Of a DNA stretch of 64,000 nucleotides, positions 24,801 through 35,519 are shown piece by piece. Position numbers and translations under genes: made by a program. Below the pieces are notes generated by a model. The model made no database searches. It saw only the letters and a program-made list of their open reading frames with translations, and was not told the DNA's origin. The DNA is from Salinibacterium xinjiangense (GTDB lineage: Bacteria > Actinomycetota > Actinomycetes > Actinomycetales > Microbacteriaceae). Location: NCBI RefSeq assembly GCF_014645015.1, contig NZ_BMLC01000001.1, forward strand, positions 62,001 to 126,000. Reading direction: 5' to 3'. The stretch's first letter is position 1. Each line of letters opens with the position of its first letter.

Positions 24801-25085
24801 GTGAACCAGAAGCAGTCGATCACGTCGCTTCCCGAATCGCCGAAAGACGATCAGAGGCGCCGTATGGTGCGGTATGGCATAGCGATGGGGGTGCGCGTCG
24901 CCTGTGTGATAGCGTGCTTCTTCGCGCAGGGGTGGTGGCTTCTTGCGTTCGTCATCGGGGCCGTCCTGTTGCCGTACATCGCCGTGGTCATCGCGAACGT
25001 CGGCTACAAAGAAGGTGGCGTCGTGGAGCGACCGGCATCGATGCTCCCTGTCCCCTACCGTTCCGCCGGTGCTCGGGACGAATGA
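24801..25085 (+). CDS. DUF3099 small membrane protein
   Basis: Protein of 94 residues with a DUF3099-type pattern: QSITSLPESPKDDQRRRMVR at the N terminus, then two hydrophobic segments (YGIAMGVRVACVIACFFAQG and WLLAFVIGAVLLPYIAVVIA). The function is unknown. In actinobacteria members occur next to SURF1 and fabG-like genes, as here (from memory). The GTG start is not supported by a good ribosome binding site, so the N terminus may be off by some codons. It leads a compact run: a zinc-ligand miniprotein follows after 13 bases and SURF1 overlaps that. Confidence 0.8.
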   Translation: MNQKQSITSLPESPKDDQRRRMVRYGIAMGVRVACVIACFFAQGWWLLAFVIGAVLLPYIAVVIANVGYKEGGVVERPASMLPVPYRSAGARDE

Positions 25086-25098
25086 CCGGAAGTGAACG

Positions 25099-25329
25099 AT
25101 GATCGGCGTGGATGCTCCTCTCGTCGACACGTGCTCCCGCGCGGGATGCACGAATCCCGCTACGGCGAAAGTGAACTGGCGCAATCCGCGAATCCACAAT
25201 GTCGATCGCGTGAAGGTGTGGCTGGCGTGTGACGACCACACCGAATTCCTTCACGACTATCTTCAATCACGAGGCTTCCCCGTGCTGACCACGAGCCTCG
25301 ACCAGGCCGTGGATTCGGTCCCGTCATGA
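25099..25329 (+). CDS. Small protein with putative zinc ligands, upstream of SURF1
   Basis: Protein of 76 residues that I do not recognise functionally. C12 and C17 in TCSRAGCTNPA, then C45 and H48 in LACDDHTEF, form a CX4C...CX2H set that could bind zinc. Homologues in related genomes sit in the same place, and some carry the label 'acetone carboxylase', which I consider a database error (from memory). The stop overlaps the SURF1 ATG (ATGA), so the two are translationally coupled. That linkage suggests a role connected to cytochrome oxidase assembly or metal handling, which is inference. Confidence 0.75.
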   Translation: MIGVDAPLVDTCSRAGCTNPATAKVNWRNPRIHNVDRVKVWLACDDHTEFLHDYLQSRGFPVLTTSLDQAVDSVPS

Positions 25330-26171
25330 AGGGCTGGGGATTCGCCTTCTCCCGACGCTGGCTGGGCTACCTTGCGCTCGTCATCATCTTCGCGATCGGA
25401 TGCGCCGGCCTCTCCTACTGGCAGATCGCGCGGCGCGACGAGGCGCGCGCCGAGATCGAGCGTGTCGACACGAACTGGGCCGCGGCGCCCAGGAACGTCG
25501 ACGAGGTGCTCACGACTCTCGACTCTTTCGACCCCGCCGACAAGTGGACTCCGGTCATCCTCACCGGCAGGTACCTCAGCGATGACGAGCTGCTCGCTCG
25601 GGGGCGGCCGCTCGACGGTAATGCGGGATTCGAACAGCTTGTGCCCTTCCAGCTCGCGGACGGGTCTGTCTTCATCGTCGACCGCGGCTGGATCAGGGCT
25701 GGCAACGAACAGGACACCCCTGATGTCATCCCCCGGGTTCCCACCGGGGAGGTGACCGTGGTCGCGAGGCTCAAGGGCGGTGAGCCCAACATCCCCGGTC
25801 GATCGGCTCCTGACGGGCAGGTCGCCACGATCAATCTGGACACCATCGCCGGCATCATCGATCGACCGATCTACTCGAGAGCCTACGGACTGCTGGCGAG
25901 CGAGGATCCCGCCTCCTCAGCTATCCCGGTCGCAGTCACCAAACCGGTCGCAGACGAGGGCCCACACCTCTCGTACGCCTTCCAGTGGATCGTGTTCGGC
26001 ATCATGGCCTTCATCGCGCTGGGCTGGGCCGTCAGGCAGGAGTATCGCGCGAAGAACGCCGATGATCCGCAGGAACGGCAGCGGGCCGAGGCGAGACGCC
26101 GCAAGGCCGAGGCTAAAGGCCCGACCGATGCCGAGGCCGAGGATGCGATCCTCGATCACGCCGGCCGCTAG
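25326..26171 (+). CDS. SURF1 family cytochrome oxidase assembly protein
   Basis: Membrane protein of 281 residues related to Surf1/Shy1, which help insert heme a into cytochrome c oxidase. Topology is classical: one N-terminal membrane segment (YLALVIIFAIGCAGLSYWQI), a periplasm-facing domain of about 180 residues with FIVDRGWI, and one C-terminal segment (WIVFGIMAFIALGWAVRQEY). A basic, Ala/Arg-rich tail (RAEARRRKAEAKG) follows. The heme A genes ctaA and ctaB, encoded 7-9 kb away, belong to the same assembly process. It is convergent with the ABC-F gene. Confidence 0.92.
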   Translation: MKGWGFAFSRRWLGYLALVIIFAIGCAGLSYWQIARRDEARAEIERVDTNWAAAPRNVDEVLTTLDSFDPADKWTPVILTGRYLSDDELLARGRPLDGNAGFEQLVPFQLADGSVFIVDRGWIRAGNEQDTPDVIPRVPTGEVTVVARLKGGEPNIPGRSAPDGQVATINLDTIAGIIDRPIYSRAYGLLASEDPASSAIPVAVTKPVADEGPHLSYAFQWIVFGIMAFIALGWAVRQEYRAKNADDPQERQRAEARRRKAEAKGPTDAEAEDAILDHAGR

Positions 26172-26192
26172 GCCGATCCGGGACCATAGGGC

Positions 26193-27791
<1,599 letters not shown>

Positions 27792-27870
27792 AGCGATGAT
27801 CCTTAAACTAACAAAGAGTGGCCAGTTCTTTTGGAGGGGAAGGGTGCGACCCAACAGCGCACCAGCCAGT

Positions 27871-27876
27871 TAGTCT
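27871..27876 (+). promoter_or_regulatory. Candidate -10 (TAGTCT) of bioY
   Basis: TAGTCT lies 58 bases before the bioY start. The leader it would produce contains GAGGAG at 27923-27928, a good ribosome binding site. No BirA/BioQ operator is recognisable. Confidence 0.4.
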
Positions 27877-27934
27877 ACTTCGTGGAACGGTGCGCTCGGC
27901 CCCGATCCCTTTCCACCTCGTCGAGGAGTAATTT

Positions 27935-28555
27935 TTGAGCAACCTGACCCTGGCCCTCGGGCGCCCCACGCTGGCCGACCGTATTGTGAGCCGTACCCGC
28001 GTGATGGATGTTGTTCTGATCATCGCTGGCGCAGCGTTGACAGCCGTTTCCGCGCAGATCGCGGTTCCGCTATGGCCGGTTCCGATCACCGGCCAGACGC
28101 TCGCTGTGCTGCTCGTGGGCGTGACCCTCGGAGCAGTTCGCGGTGGACTCTCCATGGTGCTGTACGCGATTCTGGGAGTCGTCGGTCTGCCCGTATTCAG
28201 TGAATCGTCGTCAGGCTGGGGCGTTATTGCGGGCCCGAGCGGTGGCTACATCATCGGTTTCATCTTCGCCGCGATTCTCACCGGATGGCTCGCCCAGCGT
28301 GAGTGGGACCGCAAGCTGCTTCGTGCTTTCGTCGCGTTCCTCGCGGGATCCGTGGTGACCTTCGCCTTCGGTCTTCCGTGGCTGGCAACCTACCTCGGCG
28401 CTGTCGGAGTGCCGAACGACCTGAATTCCGTGCTGACCGCCGGACTCTACCCGTTCATCCTCGGCGGAATCGTAAAATCCATCCTCGGCGCGGGGATCAT
28501 CACCCTCGCGTGGGTCGCGGTTGGTCGTCGCGACAAGAAGAACGCACACCAGTAA
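27935..28555 (+). CDS. bioY: Biotin transporter substrate-binding subunit BioY
   Basis: Membrane S component of an energy-coupling-factor transporter for biotin, 206 residues. Six hydrophobic spans are visible, with the BioY signature region PLWPVPITGQTLAVLLVG and GAVRGGLSMVLYAILGVVGLP. GPSGGYIIGF and the late PFILGGIVKSILG are typical. No bioM/bioN ATPase or T component follows; BioY may work alone or use shared modules. The start is TTG with GAGGAG six bases upstream. A perfect terminator follows 22 bases after the stop, so this is a single-gene unit, divergent from the ABC-F gene. Confidence 0.93.
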   Translation: MSNLTLALGRPTLADRIVSRTRVMDVVLIIAGAALTAVSAQIAVPLWPVPITGQTLAVLLVGVTLGAVRGGLSMVLYAILGVVGLPVFSESSSGWGVIAGPSGGYIIGFIFAAILTGWLAQREWDRKLLRAFVAFLAGSVVTFAFGLPWLATYLGAVGVPNDLNSVLTAGLYPFILGGIVKSILGAGIITLAWVAVGRRDKKNAHQ

Positions 28556-28577
28556 ACACCTCAGCCAGTCACAAGGA

Positions 28578-28610
28578 ACGGCCCGTGCGATCAGTCGCAC
28601 GGGCCGTTTT
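28578..28610 (+). terminator. Intrinsic terminator after bioY
   Basis: A perfect 13-bp stem, ACGGCCCGTGCGA/TCGCACGGGCCGT, with a TCAG loop is followed by TTT. Confidence 0.9.
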
Positions 28611-28713
28611 CACGTGCGTGAAGCCAGGAGGCGGCGGCGCCTGACACTCACCGCGGCGGGCATCCGTCAAGAACGGGATCCCTCAGCACCTGCGGCACTC
28701 CCGTGCCTTTTTT

Positions 28714-28802
28714 CTTCCGAAATGACGGACTCGATCGATGCTTGCCGCGTGATTGCGGGGGCAGGTACCCGCAGATGGACAACTTCTCCGTCATTTCGGA
28801 AG
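28714..28802. repeat. 16-bp perfect inverted repeat with a 57-base insert
   Basis: CTTCCGAAATGACGGA (28714-28729) returns as its exact reverse complement at 28787-28802. The insert can form an inner GCGGG/CCCGC stem. It lies in the 366-base gap between bioY and the suf operon end and encodes no plausible protein. It may be a structured RNA, a miniature mobile element remnant, or a paired protein-binding site. Confidence 0.85.
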
Positions 28803-28814
28803 GGAGCAGCGGCA

Positions 28815-28851
<37 letters not shown>

Positions 28852-28865
28852 AGCGCAACAGAGGA

Positions 28866-28898
28866 AACGGCCCGGACGATGGTTCCGCCCGGGCCGTT
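28866..28898. terminator. Hairpin terminator behind the suf operon
   Basis: AACGGCCCGG/CCGGGCCGTT, a 10-bp stem with a 13-base loop, lies just beyond the last suf-operon gene on the minus strand. The T-rich end is short in both directions. A 14-base palindrome, GATCCTGCAGGATC (28903-28916), separates it from the stop codon. Confidence 0.65.
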
Positions 28899-28921
28899 CT
28901 TGGATCCTGCAGGATCGAAAG

Positions 28922-29251
28922 CTAGATGGAGAACCCGAGGGCGCGCATCATGTCGCGGCCGTCATCGGTGATCTTCTCTGCACCCCACGGCGGCATCCAG
29001 ACCCAGTTGATCCTGAACGCGTCGACGATGCCATCGAGAGACTGGGCGATCTGCTCCTCGATGATGTCGGTGAGCGGGCATCCGGCCGAGGTCAGCGTCA
29101 TGCTGATGATCAGCGCGTCGCTTTCCGGGTCCCAGCTGAGGTCGTAGATGAGACCGAGATCGACGATGTTCACCCCGAGCTCGGGGTCCATCACGTCTTT
29201 GAGTCCCTCTTCGACCTGGTCGAACAGGGCGGGAGCTAGAGCAGTCGACAT
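28922..29251 (-). CDS. Metal-sulfur cluster assembly factor (DUF59, SufT/PaaD-like)
   Basis: Protein of 109 residues of the DUF59/MIP18 group, which aids maturation or transfer of Fe-S clusters. Family features are VMDPELGVNIVDLGLIYDL near the N terminus and the cysteine in TSAGCPLTDIIEEQI. It is the last gene of the suf operon, 4 bases after sufC. However, a TAGCCT hexamer overlaps the sufC stop exactly six bases before this ATG, so the gene probably also has its own leaderless promoter. A terminator hairpin follows. Confidence 0.9.
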   Translation of the reverse strand: MSTALAPALFDQVEEGLKDVMDPELGVNIVDLGLIYDLSWDPESDALIISMTLTSAGCPLTDIIEEQIAQSLDGIVDAFRINWVWMPPWGAEKITDDGRDMMRALGFSI

Positions 29252-29255
29252 AGGC

Positions 29256-30020
29256 CTAGGCTACGCTCGTGTCGGTGAGAAAGCGATCGTAGCCCTCGTT
29301 TTCGAGGCGATCGGCAAGCTCGGCTCCGCCTTCTTCAGCCACGCGACCATCGACGAATACATGGACGAAATCCGGGGTGATGTAACGAAGGATCCGCGTG
29401 TAGTGGGTGATCAGCAGCACACCGAGGTTGTTGGCCTCCTTGGCGCGATTGACGCCCTCTGAGACGATCTTCAGTGCGTCGACGTCGAGCCCGGAGTCGG
29501 TCTCGTCGAGGATAGCGAACTTGGGCTTGAGCAGTTCCAGTTGCAGGATCTCGTGTCGCTTCTTCTCTCCCCCGGAGAAACCCTCGTTGACGTTGCGCTC
29601 GGAGAACGCCTTCTCCATGCGCAGGCTCTTCATGGCCTCGGCCACCTCTTTGATCCAGGGTCGCAGGGCGGGGGCTTCGCCATTGAGCGCGGTTTTGGCG
29701 GTGCGGAGGAAGTCGGCCATACGCACACCCGGAATCTCGACGGGATACTGCATCGCCAGGAACAGCCCTGCGCGCGCACGCTCGTCGACGCTCATGGTGA
29801 GCACCTCGACGCCGTCGAGCAGCACAGAGCCGCCCTCGACGTGGTATTTCGGATGTCCAGCGATCGTATACGCGAGGGTCGACTTCCCCGATCCGTTCGG
29901 CCCCATGATCGCGTGGATCTCGCCCTGCGCGATCGTGAGATCGACACCATTCAAGATCTGTTTGGTGCCCTGCTCGGTCTCGACACTGACGTGGAGATCT
30001 TTGACTTCAAGTACTGACAT
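29256..30020 (-). CDS. sufC: Fe-S cluster assembly ATPase SufC
   Basis: ABC-type ATPase of 254 residues that works with SufB and SufD in the cytosolic SufBCD scaffold. Walker A is MGPNGSGKSTLAYTIAGHPK, the signature FSGGEKKRHEILQL, and Walker B FAILDETDSGLDVDAL, all SufC-typical. The start at 30020 (MSVLEVKDLHVSVETEQG) follows AGGAAAC; the frame extends 8 codons upstream without similarity. It lies 36 bases after the Rieske-type gene and 4 bases before the DUF59 gene. No sufS or sufU gene follows, contrary to the usual actinobacterial order. Confidence 0.95.
   Translation of the reverse strand: MSVLEVKDLHVSVETEQGTKQILNGVDLTIAQGEIHAIMGPNGSGKSTLAYTIAGHPKYHVEGGSVLLDGVEVLTMSVDERARAGLFLAMQYPVEIPGVRMADFLRTAKTALNGEAPALRPWIKEVAEAMKSLRMEKAFSERNVNEGFSGGEKKRHEILQLELLKPKFAILDETDSGLDVDALKIVSEGVNRAKEANNLGVLLITHYTRILRYITPDFVHVFVDGRVAEEGGAELADRLENEGYDRFLTDTSVA
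29258..29263 (-). promoter_or_regulatory. -10 hexamer TAGCCT overlapping the sufC stop
   Basis: Minus-strand TAGCCT-N6-ATG gives the leaderless layout for the DUF59 gene. The last base of the sufC stop codon and the DUF59 spacer share this sequence (GTAGCCTAGGCCTATG). Confidence 0.5.
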
Positions 30021-30056
30021 TGCTCTGTTTCCTGTTGGGGCCATGACCGTGCTGGG

Positions 30057-30389
30057 TCAGGAGGCCAGTGTCTTGTTGGCGGGGTCGATATAGACGACAC
30101 CCGAATCATCGACGTTGACGTTGTAGACCGGCACCGGCTCGTAGGCCGGGAGGTTGAGGGGCTTTCCCGTGGCGAGGGAAAACTGCGAACCGTGTGCCCA
30201 GCATTCGATGGCGTTGTCTTCGACGAAACCCTCGGCCAGCGAAATGTCACCGTGGGTGCAGGTGTCCCCGATGGCGTGCACGGCACCGGTCGAATCTTTC
30301 ACGACCACGATGGCCTCGCCTTCGATTACGACTCGGAAAGCCTTGTCGGTCTGAAGCTCCGCGGTGGTGCAGATCCGTTCGGCGGTCAC
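30057..30389 (-). CDS. Rieske-type [2Fe-2S] ferredoxin in the suf operon
   Basis: Small Rieske protein of 110 residues resembling the ferredoxin subunit of non-heme oxygenases. Cluster ligands are visible as CTHGDISL (C and H) and ECWAHGSQF (C and H), with 15-17 residues between. A LNLPAYEPVPVYNV segment follows. No oxygenase is encoded nearby; its conserved place between sufD and sufC suggests it is an electron donor or cluster carrier for assembly. The ATG overlaps the sufD stop by 4 bases (ATGA), so it is translationally coupled. Confidence 0.92.
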   Translation of the reverse strand: MTAERICTTAELQTDKAFRVVIEGEAIVVVKDSTGAVHAIGDTCTHGDISLAEGFVEDNAIECWAHGSQFSLATGKPLNLPAYEPVPVYNVNVDDSGVVYIDPANKTLAS

Positions 30390-31594
30390 TGTGTCACTCC
30401 CGCAGTTGTCACTCCCGCTGTGAGGGATAGCTCGGCTTCGATCGCCGAGTGGAGTCGGGCTTCGAGCTCGGAGTTCCCGACCTTCTGAACGATCTCAGAC
30501 AGGAACCCGATTACCACGAGTCGACGGGCTTCGGCTTCACTGATGCCCCGCGACTGCAGGTAGAACAGCTGTTCGTCATCGAAACGCCCGGTCGCGCTGG
30601 CGTGACCCGCCCCGAAAATGTCCCCGGTCTCTATCTCGAGGTTGGGGATGGAGTCGGCCCTGGTGCCCTCGGTGAGCACGAGGTTGCGATTCTGCTCGTA
30701 GCTGTCCGTCCCCGAGGCATCCGGCCCGATCAGCACATCGCCAACCCAGACCGTTCTTGCGCCAACTCCCTGGAGCGCGCCTTTGTAATTGACACGGCCC
30801 TTCGTGTTTGCGCCGAGGTGGTGCAGGTAGACGCGCTGTTCGAAGTGCTGGCCGGCGTCAGCGAAGTACAGGCCGTACAGCTCAGCGTCAGAACCCTCAC
30901 CCGCGAGGTGCACAGACGGGTTGAGCCTGACAACCGCACCACTCAGCGAAACGACGATGTGCTTGAGAAAAGCATCACGCCCGACGGTCGCGAAGTGGCT
31001 GGAAAGCTGGGAGGAGTCGTTCGACCATTCCTGCAGCGACACCACAGTCAGTTTCGCACCATCCTCGACGACGATCTCGACGTTCTCGCCCAGCGTCGCT
31101 GGGCCGGAGGATTCGAGGATCACTGTTGAGTTGCTGTTCGCCTTCGCCGTGATGACCGTATGCGCAGCCCTCGGGGTGCTCCCCAGGGCCGACCGCGTCA
31201 CCGTGACGTTCACGTGCTCTTCGGAGGTCACCGTGATCGCAAGGGCCTTGTCGAAGCTCGACCAGGCATTTGCCGACGCGCGGTCCTCCGGTGTTCCGGC
31301 GCGACCGACGAGCGCATCGTCCCTGTCGACCCATTCGATGGATACGCCCGAGGGAATATCGGCGACATAGTCGTAGATCGAGCCGTCGAGCGGCCCGTCG
31401 ATGAGCGGCCGCACGAGCTTCACCGGCGTGAGCTTCCAGTCTGACTCGAGGCCGGTTACGGCCGGGAAGTCGTCATGGTGCACCGATGAAAAACGTGCTG
31501 AGCGGGTCTGCACGGGAACGTATCCCGGTTCTCCCCATCCGCCATCGCTATGGGCCGTGGCCCCGAGCTGCTCGGGTGTGGTTACTACGGTCAC
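30386..31594 (-). CDS. sufD: Fe-S cluster assembly protein SufD
   Basis: SufB/D-family scaffold subunit of 402 residues, partner of SufB in the SufBC2D complex. The conserved C-terminal core is present: [40 protein letters not shown] and GISEAEARRLVVIGFL. The beta-helix middle (TVVSLQEWSNDSSQLS) is typical. The GTG start has AAGGA twelve bases upstream, slightly long. It lies 34 bases after sufB and overlaps the Rieske gene. Confidence 0.93.
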   Translation of the reverse strand: MTVVTTPEQLGATAHSDGGWGEPGYVPVQTRSARFSSVHHDDFPAVTGLESDWKLTPVKLVRPLIDGPLDGSIYDYVADIPSGVSIEWVDRDDALVGRAGTPEDRASANAWSSFDKALAITVTSEEHVNVTVTRSALGSTPRAAHTVITAKANSNSTVILESSGPATLGENVEIVVEDGAKLTVVSLQEWSNDSSQLSSHFATVGRDAFLKHIVVSLSGAVVRLNPSVHLAGEGSDAELYGLYFADAGQHFEQRVYLHHLGANTKGRVNYKGALQGVGARTVWVGDVLIGPDASGTDSYEQNRNLVLTEGTRADSIPNLEIETGDIFGAGHASATGRFDDEQLFYLQSRGISEAEARRLVVIGFLSEIVQKVGNSELEARLHSAIEAELSLTAGVTTAGVTQ

Positions 31595-31628
31595 TATCCG
31601 ACAGTTCCTTTCGACGTTGGGAGGAAGG

Positions 31629-33047
<1,419 letters not shown>

Positions 33048-33159
33048 TGGTTTCCTCTTTCCCTACCTAGGCCAACCGAGGTGGCTGCCGCGGCATTCCT
33101 TCGAACAGCATCGCGCTCTGGGATGCGGCACTCATTCCGGCCTGTCGTCGTACTGGCAG

Positions 33160-33178
33160 GACGGGTTCGATGCCCGTC
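33160..33178. repeat. Stem-loop resembling a tRNA T-arm in the suf leader
   Basis: GACGGG-TTCGATG-CCCGTC forms a perfect 6-bp stem with a 7-base loop beginning TTCGA. In suf mRNA it would appear as the complementary hairpin, about 115 bases before the sufB ATG. The rest of a tRNA is missing on both strands. Confidence 0.7.
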
Positions 33179-33223
33179 ATCAACATTGACTGTTCGGCGC
33201 GGTTGTGTTCGTAGAACGCCTCA

Positions 33224-33229
33224 ATCTTA
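33224..33229 (-). promoter_or_regulatory. Candidate -10 (TAAGAT) of the suf operon
   Basis: The minus-strand hexamer lies about 177 bases before the sufB start and would give a leader of about 170 bases. There is no good -35. It is the best TANNNT match in the region. Confidence 0.3.
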
Positions 33230-33354
33230 CAGGCAGTGGATGCTCGCCACCCGTTTAGAAGGCAAACAGCCAGACTTGTGCGCCCGGTCTCAGCGGGAAT
33301 CTCCAGCGAACGATGCCTATCATGGAGCGGGTGTCTTGAGAGGACAGTATTTCA

Positions 33355-34323
33355 GTGTTGCGTCGCGTAATTGATGGGTTTCTGCAGTGGCTGCCGTCGG
33401 GCGTGGATAGGCGGGTCCGGGTGGCGGCGTGGCTGTCACTGGCCTTCCAGGTCGCCCTGATCGGCACCGGTGGAGCAGTGCGATTGACCGCATCCGGTCT
33501 CGGCTGTCCGACCTGGCCCCAGTGCACCGACGGCTCCTTCGTCAATACGCCGGAGATGGGCCTCCACGGGGTTATCGAATTCGGTAACCGCCTGCTGACC
33601 TTCGTGCTTGCTGCTGTCACCATCGCGGCATTCCTTTCCGTCTTCCGTTTTCGTCGCCAGCGCAGGGACCTGTTCAGGCTGACGCTTCTGCAGGGGCTGA
33701 GCATCCCGTTCCAGGCGGTCCTTGGCGGCATCACGGTCCTCACCGGCCTCAACCCCTATGTCGTCGGCGCACACTTCGCCGTGTCGATCGTGCTGGTCAT
33801 GGTGACGACGATCCTCGTGTGGAGGGTCTATAACGGGCCCCGCACACCCGGACTCCTCGTGCCAGTCAGCGTCCTGGCCATCGCCAGGCTCAGCGCTGTC
33901 TCCGTCGCGGTGACCGTCGGGGTCGGCATCCTGACGACAGGCTCCGGCCCCCACGCCGGCGACAACTCCAATCCGGATAAGCCAGCCCCACGCAACGGGC
34001 TCGACCCCGAGTTGCTGCAGCACGTGCATAGCTGGCCCGCCTACATCACCGTCGCACTCACCGTGGCACTGGCCATCCTGATTATGCGATTCCCGGTTGA
34101 ACGACGGTGGATTATCGCGCTACTGGCCGTCGAGGCCGTGCAAGTGCTGGTCGGCATCGCCCAGGCCCGTCTCGGCCTGCCCGAGGTGCTGGTCGGCGTC
34201 CACATGGTCCTCGCCGCTGCACTGGTGGCGGCCATGACAGCCGTGATGCTGTCCCTGCGTCCGAAAGCTGCCGCCCAGCCAGCGGTATCGGTCGAACTGC
34301 GGGTCAGGGTTGCCGCGAGCTAG
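33355..34323 (+). CDS. ctaA: Heme A synthase (COX15/CtaA)
   Basis: Membrane enzyme of 322 residues that oxidises the C8 methyl of heme O to make heme A for cytochrome aa3 oxidase. About eight hydrophobic spans are present. Conserved histidines appear in LHGVIEFGNRLLTF, VGAHFAVSIVLVM, QHVHSWPAYI and VGVHMVLAAALV. A cysteine pair lies in GCPTWPQC, as in Gram-positive CtaA. The GTG start follows GAGAGGA. It is convergent with ctaB, which supplies heme O, and divergent from the suf operon. Confidence 0.93.
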   Translation: MLRRVIDGFLQWLPSGVDRRVRVAAWLSLAFQVALIGTGGAVRLTASGLGCPTWPQCTDGSFVNTPEMGLHGVIEFGNRLLTFVLAAVTIAAFLSVFRFRRQRRDLFRLTLLQGLSIPFQAVLGGITVLTGLNPYVVGAHFAVSIVLVMVTTILVWRVYNGPRTPGLLVPVSVLAIARLSAVSVAVTVGVGILTTGSGPHAGDNSNPDKPAPRNGLDPELLQHVHSWPAYITVALTVALAILIMRFPVERRWIIALLAVEAVQVLVGIAQARLGLPEVLVGVHMVLAAALVAAMTAVMLSLRPKAAAQPAVSVELRVRVAAS

Positions 34324-34349
34324 CTGCGGCTGACGCCGGGTTTCGACTG

Positions 34350-35270
34350 CTAGAACGGAAGCAGCGGGTCGATTCCGACGGCGAGGAACACCAGCGTCAG
34401 GTAGGTGATCGAACTGTGGAATACGCGCATCGGTCGCACATCCCCATGGCGAACAGCGGTGCTGTAGAGCCGGTGCGACTCAACGATGAACCAGGCGCCA
34501 CCGGCCAGCGCGACGGACGTGTAGAGGATCCCCATCCCGGCCACCGGTACGAGCAGCAGGGAACATGCGACAGTGGCCCACGCGTAGAGCACCACTTGCA
34601 GCCCGACGACGGTACGGCCGCGCACGACGGCGAGCATCGGAACGTTGACCGATTGGTAATCGGCGCGGTACTTCATCGACAGCGGCCAGTAGTGCGGCGG
34701 CGTCCAGAGGAAGACGATTCCGAACAGGATGACCGGAGCCCACGTCAGCTCGCCGGTGACGGCGGCCCATCCGATGAGCACGGGCATGCATCCCGCGACG
34801 CCGCCCCACACGATGTTCTGCGGGGTGCGGCGCTTCAAAACGAGCGTGTACACGAGCACGTAGAAGAGAATGGCGGCGAGGGACAACATCGCCGCGAGCC
34901 AGTTGATGAGCAACCCCAGCCAGAGCACCGATGCGACGCCCGAAATCCAGGCGAACACCAAAGCTTCACGGTCGCTGAGCTCGCCCGTGACGAGCGGCCG
35001 TTTTTTGGTCCTGTCCATGACGCGATCGATGTCACGGTCGATGTAGCAGTTGAACGCGTTTGCCGAACTCGCGCTCATGATCCCGCCGACCAGGGTGCCG
35101 AGCACCAGCCAGAGATTCGGGATTCCGCCAGCAGCCAGGATCATCACTGGTGCCGTCGTCACCAAAAGGAGTTCGATCACGCGGGGTTTCGTGAGTGCGA
35201 CGTACGCTTTCGTCTTCCTGAGGATGCCGACGCGTTCCCGTGGGGCACGGTTCTCGATTACTACATCCAT
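34350..35270 (-). CDS. ctaB: Protoheme IX farnesyltransferase (heme O synthase)
   Basis: UbiA-family polytopic membrane prenyltransferase of 306 residues that adds farnesyl to heme B. The first Asp-rich motif is [20 protein letters not shown] (N...D..D), the second [18 protein letters not shown]. The N-terminal [17 protein letters not shown] is diagnostic for CtaB/Cox10. The ATG at 35270 is preceded by TAGAAT with 7 bases of spacing and no Shine-Dalgarno sequence, so a leaderless transcript is likely; the frame extends 21 codons upstream without similarity. It is divergent from tkt. Confidence 0.95.
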   Translation of the reverse strand: MDVVIENRAPRERVGILRKTKAYVALTKPRVIELLLVTTAPVMILAAGGIPNLWLVLGTLVGGIMSASSANAFNCYIDRDIDRVMDRTKKRPLVTGELSDREALVFAWISGVASVLWLGLLINWLAAMLSLAAILFYVLVYTLVLKRRTPQNIVWGGVAGCMPVLIGWAAVTGELTWAPVILFGIVFLWTPPHYWPLSMKYRADYQSVNVPMLAVVRGRTVVGLQVVLYAWATVACSLLLVPVAGMGILYTSVALAGGAWFIVESHRLYSTAVRHGDVRPMRVFHSSITYLTLVFLAVGIDPLLPF

Positions 35271-35277
35271 ATAGACG

Positions 35278-35283
35278 ATTCTA
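35278..35283 (-). promoter_or_regulatory. -10 hexamer TAGAAT, leaderless spacing
   Basis: Minus-strand TAGAAT-N7-ATG precedes ctaB, with the same hexamer and spacing as the alpha/beta hydrolase at 16018. Confidence 0.6.
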
Positions 35284-35361
35284 AACGACGCGATGCTGGG
35301 AGCCTGACTACTCCCCACCTGTCCGATCTGCAAGTATCGGCGCGAACTTCCCCCCGTCTCT

Positions 35362-35367
35362 ATACTT
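35362..35367 (+). promoter_or_regulatory. Candidate -10 (TATACT) of the pentose phosphate operon
   Basis: TATACT lies 153 bases before the tkt start in the 249-base ctaB/tkt gap. It is a near-consensus hexamer, but no -35 is clear. The leader would be about 145 bases and is otherwise unexplained. Confidence 0.4.
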
Positions 35368-35519
35368 GGGAAAGCCTGCCCCTCGCGGCCTCACCCAAAG
35401 TTCACCCCCGGGTGGTTGTGGTGCCCCGCGACGGAGACACTGTCGTCCGCAGCAGAACCAGAAAACCGTATGCCGGGCGACACGCTCGGTACGTCGCTTG
35501 AAGAAGGGTGCAGTACCTC

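Larger units (their letters stand above)
33048..33354. other. Divergent sufB/ctaA intergenic region
   Basis: 307 bases without a gene. It should hold the suf and ctaA promoters. It contains a candidate minus-strand -10 (TAAGAT, 33224-33229) and a stem-loop with a 7-base TTCGATG loop (33160-33178). For ctaA, TATCAT at 33318-33323 is a weak -10 candidate. No ORF here resembles a known protein. Confidence 0.6.

Noticed and set aside
34107-35501. 464-codon open frame on the plus strand
   Set aside because: It is out of frame with ctaA, antisense to ctaB, and runs into the tkt leader. Its composition (Arg, Glu, His-rich) is typical of a shadow frame.
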